From Acholeplasmataceae bacterium (GTDB taxonomy: Bacteria; Bacillota_I; Bacilli_A; Acholeplasmatales; Acholeplasmataceae): a stretch of DNA of 35,771 bases. The translations under genes were made by a program, and so were the position numbers. Below the pieces are notes generated by a model, which was given only the letters and a program-made list of their open reading frames with translations, was not told the origin of the DNA and did no database searches. The stretch is from contig JAIPGC010000007.1 of NCBI GenBank assembly GCA_021736335.1, forward strand, positions 1 through 35,771. The letters are read 5' to 3'. Below, piece by piece: positions 17,429 through 25,134 of this stretch; the first letter of the stretch is position 1, and each line of letters starts with the position of its first letter.

Positions 17429-18278
17429 GTGTTAGTCCTACACCTGTAACTTGGATAAATATATCTTCAAGTGTGGTTTCGCCACTGTGAAGTGTTTCAA
17501 TATCTTTGGCTTTCAATCTTTCTAAGAATTGTTCATTTTTGCCAATGTCATCCATTGGATATTCTTCAAGGATTGTCTTCCCATTTTCTTTATACTCTAG
17601 CTTCATGGTTCTTTTTCCATATTTGAGTTTCAAATTTCTTGGACTGTCGATTTCGATAATTTGTCCATCAACGACAAAGGCTACTCGATCACACAGTTGA
17701 TCGACATCAGTCATGATATGACTAGTCAAAAAGACAGTTCCACCAGATTTTTTGAATTCACGAATCATATCTTTTAAAATCATAGCATTCGTGGGATCTA
17801 GACCATTGGTTGGTTCATCTAAAAATAGCATTTCTGGATCATTAAGCATTGCACGAACAAAATTGAGTCTGATTTTCATGCCTTTAGAATATTCGCCGAC
17901 CATTTTATCACGATCTTCCCATAATCCTACACGTTTCATTAAGGTTTCAACATCAGCATTCTTTTGATATAGTTTTAAAAAGAAATTGATATTTTCCATT
18001 GCTGTCATTTTGGAAAAATGAATAGGCATTTCAAAGCTTACACCTATTTTTTCAAAGAAACTGTCATCAAGTTCAGCAATATTTGAACCATCATACATGA
18101 TCGCTCCTGAATACTTATCTAGGAGTTTAATTAAAATTTTCTGCGTCGTACTTTTTCCTGCACCACTTGGCCCAAGAAAGCCAAAAATCTCACCTTTAGC
18201 GATCTCAAATGAGATACCTTTGATGGTTTCTTCCTTGTTTTTTGGATATGTAAATCTAAGATTTTCTACTGCAAACAT
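17418..18278 (-). CDS. ABC-2 exporter ATP-binding protein
   Basis: 286 residues from ATG 18278, one base after the TetR stop; a TTG three codons upstream has no room for an RBS, whereas AAAGGA is about 10 bases before the ATG. Walker A GPSGAGKST (36-44), a signature reading YSKGMKIRL (SKGM in place of SGGQ, which occurs in DrrA/CcmA-type exporters), Walker B LFLDEPTNGLD and the switch histidine in TSHIM are all present, so it should be active. The C-terminal about 70 residues end in TLEDIFIQVTG, as in drug and antibiotic exporters of the DrrA group. Together with the two permeases it makes an efflux system controlled by the TetR protein encoded just upstream. Confidence 0.9.
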   Translation of the reverse strand: MFAVENLRFTYPKNKEETIKGISFEIAKGEIFGFLGPSGAGKSTTQKILIKLLDKYSGAIMYDGSNIAELDDSFFEKIGVSFEMPIHFSKMTAMENINFFLKLYQKNADVETLMKRVGLWEDRDKMVGEYSKGMKIRLNFVRAMLNDPEMLFLDEPTNGLDPTNAMILKDMIREFKKSGGTVFLTSHIMTDVDQLCDRVAFVVDGQIIEIDSPRNLKLKYGKRTMKLEYKENGKTILEEYPMDDIGKNEQFLERLKAKDIETLHSGETTLEDIFIQVTGVGLTHEA

Positions 18279-18279
18279 A

Positions 18280-18888
18280 TTATTCAATTCCTTTCTGTAA
18301 CATTTCTATTAAATGATGAATCTTATGTTCGACTTGTCTGAAGTCGGCTTCATCTTTAAAGTATTCTTCGAGAGTAACCTTACTTGAAAATTCCATTAGA
18401 AAAGCAGCTAATAATTCAGCATCTACAGATGCTTTAATCCTTCCTAATGCTTGATCATGTTTAATGAATGAAATGAACAGTTGTATTGCTTGTTCGGTTC
18501 CTTGGCTCATCATTTTTGAGTTGAGGAAATGTTCTGATGTCACGATTTTCTTTGCTGCCTTTAAAATCTTTGGATTTTCGCTACCAAATCTAAAACCGCT
18601 TAAATAAAGCTGCTGAAAGCGATCTAAAAAAGGCATATCGTGTTCGACGACATACAACTGACCAAAGTATGCAATTTTCTTTTGAGCAATATATTGATAG
18701 AAGTAGTTGAATAAATCATCCTTATCAGAAAAATATTGATAAAAACTACCTCTTGAAATCTTAGAGTCTCGGATAATGTTTGCTATATTGACGTTTTCAT
18801 AGGCGTGGATTCCCATTTCTTTGATGATAGCGTCCATGATACGTTCTTGTTTGTCTTTTGGTAAATTGAAATATGTTTGACTAGGCAT
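18280..18888 (-). CDS. TetR/AcrR-family transcriptional regulator
   Basis: 202 residues from ATG 18888, preceded by GAGGTG; a TTG four codons earlier is less likely. The N-terminal helix-turn-helix is clear: ERIMDAIIKEMG, then NIANIIRDSKISRGSFYQYFSDKDDLF, the classical TetR recognition region. The C-terminal helical domain is variable and should bind an unknown ligand. It is the first gene of the operon with the exporter genes, under a promoter whose initiation site is covered by a palindrome (18903-18916), so it very likely represses its own operon and is released by a substrate of the exporter. Confidence 0.92.
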   Translation of the reverse strand: MPSQTYFNLPKDKQERIMDAIIKEMGIHAYENVNIANIIRDSKISRGSFYQYFSDKDDLFNYFYQYIAQKKIAYFGQLYVVEHDMPFLDRFQQLYLSGFRFGSENPKILKAAKKIVTSEHFLNSKMMSQGTEQAIQLFISFIKHDQALGRIKASVDAELLAAFLMEFSSKVTLEEYFKDEADFRQVEHKIHHLIEMLQKGIE

Positions 18889-18902
18889 ATTACACCTCAA
18901 TG

Positions 18903-18916
18903 TGACACTGTTGTCA
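18903..18916. promoter_or_regulatory. Palindromic TetR operator candidate
   Basis: TGACA (18903-18907) and TGTCA (18912-18916) form an inverted repeat around CTGT. On the minus strand it spans about +1 to +14 of the regulator's promoter, an ideal position for blocking initiation. Confidence 0.65.
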
Positions 18917-18923
18917 TATCTAC

Positions 18924-18952
18924 ATTTTACATCGTTTCTGAGATAATGTCAA
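18924..18952 (-). promoter_or_regulatory. Promoter of the TetR-ABC exporter operon
   Basis: On the minus strand TTGACA (18952-18947), a 17-bp spacer and TAAAAT (18929-18924). Initiation is expected near 18917, about 30 bases before the ATG. Confidence 0.82.
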
Positions 18953-18953
18953 T

Positions 18954-18981
18954 AAAAAAAGAAGAGAGCAATATGCTCTCT
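18954..18981 (-). terminator. Intrinsic terminator after the small Cys-containing protein gene
   Basis: On the minus strand AGAGAGC-ATATT-GCTCTCT (18981-18963) followed by a T-rich tract (18962-18954). The tail overlaps the region just upstream of the TetR operon promoter. Confidence 0.82.
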
Positions 18982-19000
18982 AATGTAGGTGTTATTTATT

Positions 19001-19318
19001 TTATTCTTTTTTTTCTTGATGCTCTTCGCAGCATTTTTCAGTTTTTTTCTGTCTAGTAACTAAAACCTTGTATAAATCATCTTCAATTTTGTAAATTTCA
19101 ACATCATGAATATTCGTTAATCTATTGACATAAGTTACCATCTCAGCTTTATCTGTAAATAGTTTAACTTCTTTTTCAATTATGATATTCATGATATGTT
19201 TTCTAAATGGTTCATTTCTAAATGGTCTATGTTCATGCATTCTCTTGAACCCCTCTTTAAATTCTTCTTTCATTTGATCTTCACAGCATTCTTTTTCAAT
19301 AATGATTCTCTTTTGCAT
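19001..19318 (-). CDS. Small charged protein with two Cys pairs, function unknown
   Basis: 105 residues from the ATG at 19318; a GTG at 19339 would add seven residues (MRERVHE) and cannot be ruled out because the RBS region is only a GA repeat. The protein is rich in Glu, Lys and His, without a membrane segment. It contains KECCEDQ near the N-terminus and EKCCEEHQ near the C-terminus, which flank a central alpha/beta-looking segment (IIIEKEVKLFTDKAEMVTYVNRL). The paired Cys suggest metal binding or thiol chemistry. It is followed by its own terminator and lies 72 bases downstream of the CTSC membrane protein gene. No family recognised. Confidence 0.6.
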   Translation of the reverse strand: MQKRIIIEKECCEDQMKEEFKEGFKRMHEHRPFRNEPFRKHIMNIIIEKEVKLFTDKAEMVTYVNRLTNIHDVEIYKIEDDLYKVLVTRQKKTEKCCEEHQEKKE

Positions 19319-19390
19319 CTCGTGCACTCTCTCTCTCACACCTACAACTATATTTTATGACCAAGAAGTCATGTTGTCAAGAGAGTTAGC

Positions 19391-19861
19391 TTATTTGATT
19401 TTGCATTTACCATTTTGAATTTCTTTTGTCATCCAAAATAAACCTATACAGATGATGGCAAGTGATATAATCTTATAAGGAAATCCTGCCAAAGGTAGAG
19501 CAATCACTGAAAAAGCAATACCAATACTTGCAAAAAAAGCAATCACACATGAAGTGCATCCATAAGTTAAAATTCCAAAGAGAACTGATAATGCTCCAAA
19601 TGTTGATGATTTACCTTCTTTACCCTTGAGTTCAACCATGGTAGTACTTAAGTTCATAAGTAGTGCACTTAACAGTGACATGACGATATTAGTAAATATA
19701 TTAATGATGACCAAAAGTAAGCCATATGACTGAATCATATCTACATAAGTCATATTGAGTCGATCAACGAGTGTGTAAATAATCATGAAAAGAACAAAAA
19801 AGATGGATCCTTGAATGATATATTTTTTCTTTAATTGTAATTGGAATGCTGCTTTTAGCAT
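19391..19861 (-). CDS. Four-helix membrane protein with a CTSC motif
   Basis: 156 residues from ATG 19861, chosen because AGGAGA lies 4 bases before it; a GTG seven codons earlier lacks an RBS. Four hydrophobic segments are visible at about 14-36, 44-70, 85-115 and 120-140. The third holds TYGCTSCVIAFFASIGIAF, a CxxC at the start of a helix like that in several small metal or redox transport proteins, and the C-terminus has GKCKIK. The function is unknown. It may form a transcription unit with the Cys-containing small protein downstream, which would fit a metal or thiol role, but this is only inference. Confidence 0.62.
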   Translation of the reverse strand: MLKAAFQLQLKKKYIIQGSIFFVLFMIIYTLVDRLNMTYVDMIQSYGLLLVIINIFTNIVMSLLSALLMNLSTTMVELKGKEGKSSTFGALSVLFGILTYGCTSCVIAFFASIGIAFSVIALPLAGFPYKIISLAIICIGLFWMTKEIQNGKCKIK

Positions 19862-19960
19862 AAAATCTCCTGTTATAATCACTTATTATTGAATTAAGTA
19901 TATCATATAATATGTGAGTAATCATCATATGATGCATTTCCTAGTTTTTTAACTTATCGA

Positions 19961-19988
19961 TTGACATTCACCTCTTATCATATATAAT
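19961..19988 (+). promoter_or_regulatory. Promoter of the potABCD operon
   Basis: TTGACA (19961-19966), a 16-bp spacer and TATAAT (19983-19988). The expected start near 19995 leaves a leader of about 100 bases in which I see only a weak GTTTA/TAAAC hairpin (20065-20081) and no recognised riboswitch. Confidence 0.82.
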
Positions 19989-20095
19989 ATATATGTTATG
20001 GTTTATTATTGTTTAACTTACAGTTTATATTTAGTAAACATTAGTGCCATTTGACAGAGTATCGTTTAAAGAGAGTAAACACAACGGAGGAGAAT

Positions 20096-21394
20096 ATGCC
20101 TGCACTTATAGAATTGAAAGACGTCACAAAAGAATTTAATGGACAAGTTGTTTTAAGAGGTATCGATCTAACGATTGAACAAAATGAATTTGTTACTTTA
20201 CTTGGTCCATCAGGATGTGGAAAGACAACGACTTTAAGAATTATTGGTGGGTTTGTTGATCCAAGTGCTGGTGAGGTTTTATTTGATGGAAAATCCATTT
20301 TGGATACTCCAGCACATAAGAGACCTACAAATACTGTGTTTCAACGATACGCCTTATTTCCTCATTTGGATGTCTTTGAAAATGTTGCTTTTGGTTTAAG
20401 AGTTAAAAATGATTCTCTTGCGACACTAGAAAAAATCAAAGATATTCAAGATCAATATCAAGAAAAAATGAAACTTACAAAAGATAAAATAGAAATTAGT
20501 GAGCTCAAAAAAGAATTAAAAGAAGCAATCACTTATATTAGAGATCCAAATGGAGATCTAAAAAAACAAATTTCTCAACTTGAAAAATCAATTAAGAGTG
20601 AATCAAATCCTACCATAATAGAACAAACAAAAAATGAAATAGTAATGCTAAAAAAACAATTCATTACGAAAAAGACTAAAGAAAAAAATATCTCAGAAAA
20701 AGTGATTAAATACTTGAAAATGGTTGGACTAGAAGGGTATGAATCGAGACCGGTGCATAAACTATCAGGTGGACAGCAACAAAGAGTTGCTATTGCACGA
20801 GCTTTAATTAATGAACCTAAGGTTTTATTATTAGATGAACCTCTTGCTGCGCTAGACCTCAAACTAAGACAAGAAATGCAGTATGAGCTTAAAGAAATCC
20901 AAAGAAATGCAGGAATTACCTTTTTATATGTAACACATGATCAAGAAGAAGCACTAACGATGTCTGATAAGATCGTTGTTATGAATCATGGTGAAATTTT
21001 GCAAATTGGAACACCTGAAGATATTTATAATGAACCCGCAAACACATTTGTTGCAAAGTTTATTGGTGAATCAAATATTATTCAAGGTATTATGAAAGAT
21101 GATTTCTTGGTACATTTTGATGGACTTGACTACATATGCGTTGATAAAGGTTTTGCACGAAATGAAAATGTTGATATCGTCATAAGACCTGAGGATATTG
21201 ATATTGTTGCTGAAGGCACAGGTATTTTAACTGGAGTTGTCGATAGCATTGCTTTTAAAGGTGTACACTATGAGATTGATGTAAAAACTAAAGATAGAAT
21301 ATATACCATACATACAACTGATTATGCAAAAGAAGGCACTAAAATTGATCTGACTTTTGGACCTGAAGACCTACATATTATGGAGCAATGGTAA
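20096..21394 (+). CDS. potA: Spermidine/putrescine ABC transporter ATP-binding protein PotA, with coiled-coil insertion
   Basis: 432 residues from ATG 20096, preceded by GGAGGAG; an upstream in-frame ATG at 20051 has no RBS. It energises polyamine uptake by PotBCD. Walker [10 protein letters not shown] (37-45), Q-loop Gln83, signature LSGGQ (223-227), Walker B LLLDEP (244-249) and a C-terminal TOBE-type region (about 340-432) are present. Between the Q-loop and the signature there is an insertion of about 95 residues (103-200), Lys/Glu/Ile-rich and coiled-coil-like, absent from typical PotA of about 370 residues. Long insertions in PotA are known from mollicutes, which supports the proposed lineage. 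The stop overlaps the start of potB. Confidence 0.93.
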   Translation: MPALIELKDVTKEFNGQVVLRGIDLTIEQNEFVTLLGPSGCGKTTTLRIIGGFVDPSAGEVLFDGKSILDTPAHKRPTNTVFQRYALFPHLDVFENVAFGLRVKNDSLATLEKIKDIQDQYQEKMKLTKDKIEISELKKELKEAITYIRDPNGDLKKQISQLEKSIKSESNPTIIEQTKNEIVMLKKQFITKKTKEKNISEKVIKYLKMVGLEGYESRPVHKLSGGQQQRVAIARALINEPKVLLLDEPLAALDLKLRQEMQYELKEIQRNAGITFLYVTHDQEEALTMSDKIVVMNHGEILQIGTPEDIYNEPANTFVAKFIGESNIIQGIMKDDFLVHFDGLDYICVDKGFARNENVDIVIRPEDIDIVAEGTGILTGVVDSIAFKGVHYEIDVKTKDRIYTIHTTDYAKEGTKIDLTFGPEDLHIMEQW

Positions 21395-22245
21395 TGCAAT
21401 CTATTGATATTAAAAAATCTAGACCTAAAAAGAAGTTTGAACGTGCTCTAGGTTTTCCATATTATTTTGTATTAATCGTTTTGGTCGTTATTCCTATCTT
21501 CTTAATGGTTATTTCATCCTTTCAACTGGATCGTTCATCAGGCATTTTCCCTATCAGTTTCACTTTCTCTCATTATCTTGATTTCTTAAGGGCAACATCA
21601 TTTGTTAGAGCCATGACATCAAGCTTATGGATTGCAGCTGCAACAACAGTTGTCACACTAGTTATTGGTTATCCATTAGCCTACATTTTAACAAAACTCA
21701 AGTTCAGATTACAGATATCCCTACTCTTATTAATTAATGCACCAATGTGGATTAATATGTTATTAAGAGTTAGAGCACTTGAACAGATTATTCGCATGTT
21801 ATTTCCTTACTTAATTGATTCTGTACCAGGTGTTGTCATAGGATTAGTTTATGTTTATTTACCATTTATGGTGCTACCCATTTATGCAGTTCTATCAAAG
21901 ATAGATACCAATCTATTGGAGTCTGCTGCAGACTTAGGTGCTAATCGTTTCAAAACGATTTTGAAGGTTGTTGTCCCTCTTTCATTATCAGGTGTCTTAT
22001 CAGGTATATTAATGGTTTTCTTACCAGCAGCAACAACGATTATTATTCCACAATATTTAGCACCTAGTCAAAACATCTACATGATAGGTACTTTAATTGA
22101 AAAGAGCATTATTAATAATGGTCGAATCAGTTACGCTTCAGCAGTAGCAATTGTCTTATCCCTTGTCATCTTAGGTATTGTTTATTACATCAAGAAGTTA
22201 GATAAATACAAGGGGGTGAATAGAAATGAAAAAGAAGCGTATTAA
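21394..22245 (+). CDS. potB: Spermidine/putrescine ABC transporter permease PotB
   Basis: 283 residues. ATG 21394 overlaps the potA stop (TAATG) with GGAG 8 bases upstream; another ATG at 21388 is too close to that RBS. Six transmembrane helices are seen, with the permease loop ESAADLGANRFKTILKVVVPLS (EAA-type motif, contact site for PotA) near residue 180, and the sequence INAPMWINMLLRVRA typical of PotB. Overlaps potC by 20 bases. Confidence 0.92.
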   Translation: MQSIDIKKSRPKKKFERALGFPYYFVLIVLVVIPIFLMVISSFQLDRSSGIFPISFTFSHYLDFLRATSFVRAMTSSLWIAAATTVVTLVIGYPLAYILTKLKFRLQISLLLLINAPMWINMLLRVRALEQIIRMLFPYLIDSVPGVVIGLVYVYLPFMVLPIYAVLSKIDTNLLESAADLGANRFKTILKVVVPLSLSGVLSGILMVFLPAATTIIIPQYLAPSQNIYMIGTLIEKSIINNGRISYASAVAIVLSLVILGIVYYIKKLDKYKGVNRNEKEAY

Positions 22246-23038
22246 TCCGACAAGTTTGGTTTTTCTTATTCTTGTTTTCGTTTTCATTTATGCACCTATT
22301 ATTTCAATTGCTGTTTTCTCATTTAATGAAGCAAATTCACTTGTTCGTTGGTCTGGTTTTACTTTTGCTAGATACATCGAATTATTTACTGATCGTGAAT
22401 TATTCAACTATAGCAATCCAAGAGAAAGCATTGTCTTTATGACCTTATGGATAGCTTTAGTTTCAACACTTGTATCGACTATTTTAGGAACACTTGCAGC
22501 TATTGCTTTAACACAGACTAAAAAGGTGATTAGAGACTTAACAATGAGTGTGAATAATATACCTATTGTTAGCCCTGAAATCATCACTGCAGTATCATTA
22601 CTTGTTTTATTTGGAGCACTACAAATTGCACCGAGCTACAATACCATGCTTTTGGCACATATTGCCTTTAGTACGCCATATGTATTGATTACGGTTTATC
22701 CTAAAGTTAAGAGCTTAGATCCTAACATTGCTGATGCAGCCTATGATTTAGGAGCTTCACCATTCAAGGCTTTACTTAAGGTTATCTTGCCTCAAATCAA
22801 AGTGGCAATCATAGCTGGAGCAGCGATTGCATTTACAATGTCTTTTGATGATTTTATTATTAGTTACTTTGTCGCTGGTTCAAGTGGGGATAAGAATATA
22901 TCTATATATTTATATACCAATCGTTTAAGCCCCAAACCTATTATTAATGCATTATCTACCATCATCTTGTTAATTATTGGTGGTAAAATAACATATGATT
23001 ATTTTAAAACAGGAAAGAAAATGGAGGAAATAGAATGA
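22226..23038 (+). CDS. potC: Spermidine/putrescine ABC transporter permease PotC
   Basis: 270 residues, six transmembrane helices, beginning KKKRINPTSLVFLILVFVFIYAPI as PotC proteins do. The EAA-type loop reads DAAYDLGASPFKALLKVILPQI (about 170-191), and SFDDFIISYFVAG is the strongly conserved PotC segment after it. The RBS AAGGGGGTG lies inside the end of potB. The TGA stop overlaps the ATG of potD (ATGA), so the four genes are translationally coupled. Confidence 0.92.
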   Translation: MKKKRINPTSLVFLILVFVFIYAPIISIAVFSFNEANSLVRWSGFTFARYIELFTDRELFNYSNPRESIVFMTLWIALVSTLVSTILGTLAAIALTQTKKVIRDLTMSVNNIPIVSPEIITAVSLLVLFGALQIAPSYNTMLLAHIAFSTPYVLITVYPKVKSLDPNIADAAYDLGASPFKALLKVILPQIKVAIIAGAAIAFTMSFDDFIISYFVAGSSGDKNISIYLYTNRLSPKPIINALSTIILLIIGGKITYDYFKTGKKMEEIE

Positions 23039-24213
23039 AAAAAGGTCTATTATTAAGTTTATTGTTGACTATGGTTTTATTGCTTGTTTCTTGTGAATCA
23101 GTACCAACCCTTAGATTATATAATTGGGGTGAATATATTGATGACGCATTAGTTGCACAATTTGAAGAAGAAACAGGTTACAAAGTGAAACAAATAGCAT
23201 TTGACTCAAATGAGGTTGCGATTACTCAAATCAAAGCAGGAAATCAATATGATTTGGTGATACCAAGTGATTATGCTATTGAACAATTAGCAAGTGAATC
23301 GCTAATTATGGAAATGGATTGGTCAAAGATTACAACGTTTGATCCAACTACAGATTTAGCTGATGGATTGTCATCCATTTTGGATCAAGTAAAGAATGGA
23401 ACAAATGGATTTGATTTGCTTGAATACTCTGCACCGTATTTTTGGGGTAATGTAGGTATTTTATATAATGCTTCAGTCGTTGATAGTGCAGATTTAGATG
23501 GCTGGGACACATTAACAAATACAGAATATCAAGTTGCTTTCTATAATAGCTCAAGAGATGCATTCATGCCAGCTCTCAAAGCAACAGGTGCTTTATCTAT
23601 TAATGATCCATCTGAGGCTGAGTTTAATGCAGCTGTTCTATGGCTAAATAATGCACTGACTCAAGAAACAGATGTGATTACTGATGAAATCTTTGATGCG
23701 ATGCTTGATCCAGCAAGATATGATATTGTTGTTGCTTATTCAGGTGATTCCAATTATTTGATGAGTGAAAATGATAACCTTGACTTTTATGTTCCAGAAG
23801 AAGGAACAAACATTTGGGTTGATGGATTCGTTATTCCAAATGGTGCCAATGAAGAACTCGCTTATGCATTTATTAACTTTATGTTATCTTATGATAGTAT
23901 GTTGCAAAATACAGAGTTTGTAGGTTACTCAACACCAAGAAAAGATGTATTTACTGAGGTGTTATCAGTAGGTGGATCTTTTGCAGATTATAGTTCATCA
24001 TATGATGTAAGAATTAGTGCAAATGACGAGGTTTACCGTTATAATCTTGCATTAAAAACTCAAATGGATACCAAATGGCAAGAAATTCTTGCCAATAAAG
24101 GTTATGAGAGTGAAGGGCTTGGAACTGGGGTTTATGTTGCAATTGTTGTGATTGCAGTTCTGGTGATCTCATCAGCAACTCTTGGATTCATTAAAAAACG
24201 AAGAAAAGCATAA
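23035..24213 (+). CDS. potD: Polyamine-binding lipoprotein PotD with C-terminal membrane helix
   Basis: 392 residues. The signal peptide ends in the lipobox LVSC with Cys20 as the lipidation site. The mature protein starts with PTLRLYNWGEYID, the diagnostic start of PotD/PotF domains, and keeps DLVIPSDYAIEQL and PNGANEELAYAFINFML, expected for the polyamine-binding fold. Residues about 363-382 are an additional hydrophobic helix followed by KKRRKA, so the protein appears tethered at both ends: a lipid at the N-terminus and a helix with cytoplasmic basic tail at the C-terminus. Most PotD proteins lack this. Last gene of the operon, followed directly by a terminator. Confidence 0.92.
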   Translation: MKKGLLLSLLLTMVLLLVSCESVPTLRLYNWGEYIDDALVAQFEEETGYKVKQIAFDSNEVAITQIKAGNQYDLVIPSDYAIEQLASESLIMEMDWSKITTFDPTTDLADGLSSILDQVKNGTNGFDLLEYSAPYFWGNVGILYNASVVDSADLDGWDTLTNTEYQVAFYNSSRDAFMPALKATGALSINDPSEAEFNAAVLWLNNALTQETDVITDEIFDAMLDPARYDIVVAYSGDSNYLMSENDNLDFYVPEEGTNIWVDGFVIPNGANEELAYAFINFMLSYDSMLQNTEFVGYSTPRKDVFTEVLSVGGSFADYSSSYDVRISANDEVYRYNLALKTQMDTKWQEILANKGYESEGLGTGVYVAIVVIAVLVISSATLGFIKKRRKA

Positions 24214-24240
24214 AAAAAAGGGCGTTGCCCTTTTTATTTT
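24212..24240. terminator. Bidirectional intrinsic terminator
   Basis: GGGC (24220-24223) and GCCC (24227-24230) around GTT, with A8 before and TTTTTATTTT after. It serves potD on the plus strand and the GH16 gene on the minus strand, whose stop codon lies inside the T tract. Confidence 0.88.
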
Positions 24241-24959
24241 AGTTGATAGACTTTAATGGAATCCACTTCAAGTTCAAATGGGAACGTTTTATCATCAATT
24301 TGACCTCCATACCATCCACCAACAGCAAGGTTGATAATAAGATAGTAAGGTTCGTCAAATGGCCATTCTTTTTCTGTATCATTTGCTTGTTTTTCGACGG
24401 TTAAATAAGGATTTCCATCAACAGAAAATACAAGTTCCTTATCTGTCCATGTGAGCTCATAATCATGAAATTGATCAGATGCATCTGGTAATTCTATCCT
24501 TTTTCCCTTATGTGTTCCAATCTTATGATTATAACTGGCTGTATGGATGGCACTAGAAACAGTACCAAAACGATTTCCAGCAAACTCAACCAAATCAATT
24601 TCTCCACATAATGGCCATCTGATTTGTTGTTCTTTGTTGCTGACTGCTAAAAACCAGATAGCTGGCCAACTTCCTTTACCATTAGGCATTTTAGCGCGAA
24701 CGACAAACTTACCATATTTAAAGTGTTGTTTTCCATATGTATTAATCTTAGCAGATTGATATTTGCAGTGTTCCTGATTATAGATGGATGCCTTAATATG
24801 TAGTTTGGAATCTTTTACGAAACAATGATCAAGTGAATCAGTATAGCATTGTGATTCATTATTTGGCCATCTGTCACCAATTTCATAGTTCCAAACAAGT
24901 GGATTAACTTTTCCTTGACCATCAAAATTTTCTTCAAATACGAGTTGGTATGTTTTCAT
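24234..24959 (-). CDS. Glycoside hydrolase family 16 (beta-glucanase-like), apparently cytoplasmic
   Basis: 241 residues from ATG 24959, with GAGG 7 bases before it. The protein starts MKTYQLVFEENFDG, the usual beginning of a GH16 catalytic domain, and ends with the domain's last strand, so there is no signal peptide or extra module. The catalytic motif is intact: GEIDLVEF with Glu120, Asp122 and Glu125 (E-x-D-x-x-E), and WPAIWFLA, WNYEIGDRWPNNE and NLAVGGWYGG match conserved GH16 stretches. The family hydrolyses internal bonds in beta-1,3/1,4-glucans, agars or related polymers. Substrate here is not determined; a laminarin/licheninan type is likely. Lack of a secretion signal implies action on imported oligosaccharides, or non-classical export. 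Confidence 0.88.
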   Translation of the reverse strand: MKTYQLVFEENFDGQGKVNPLVWNYEIGDRWPNNESQCYTDSLDHCFVKDSKLHIKASIYNQEHCKYQSAKINTYGKQHFKYGKFVVRAKMPNGKGSWPAIWFLAVSNKEQQIRWPLCGEIDLVEFAGNRFGTVSSAIHTASYNHKIGTHKGKRIELPDASDQFHDYELTWTDKELVFSVDGNPYLTVEKQANDTEKEWPFDEPYYLIINLAVGGWYGGQIDDKTFPFELEVDSIKVYQLK

Positions 24960-25072
24960 AATATAGCCTCTTTCAGTTATCAATTGATGTCTCAACAAAT
25001 ACAATATTATCATAAAGCTGAGAATATTCATAGTATTATAGATAAATCGTTTCAAACTAAAATCACATTTCA

Positions 25073-25101
25073 TTGACAATCCTTTATGTGCTACATATAA
25101 T
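25073..25101 (+). promoter_or_regulatory. Promoter of the GH4 gene
   Basis: TTGACA (25073-25078), a 17-bp spacer and TATAAT (25096-25101). Transcription should begin near 25108, which rules out the ATG at 25108 as a normal start and supports ATG 25135. Confidence 0.87.
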
Positions 25102-25134
25102 AAGGATATGCAAACGAGACTGGAGATGATTACA

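Noticed and set aside
25108-25134. ATG 25108 as start of the GH4 protein
   Set aside because: It coincides with the predicted transcription start of the promoter at 25073-25101, leaving no RBS.
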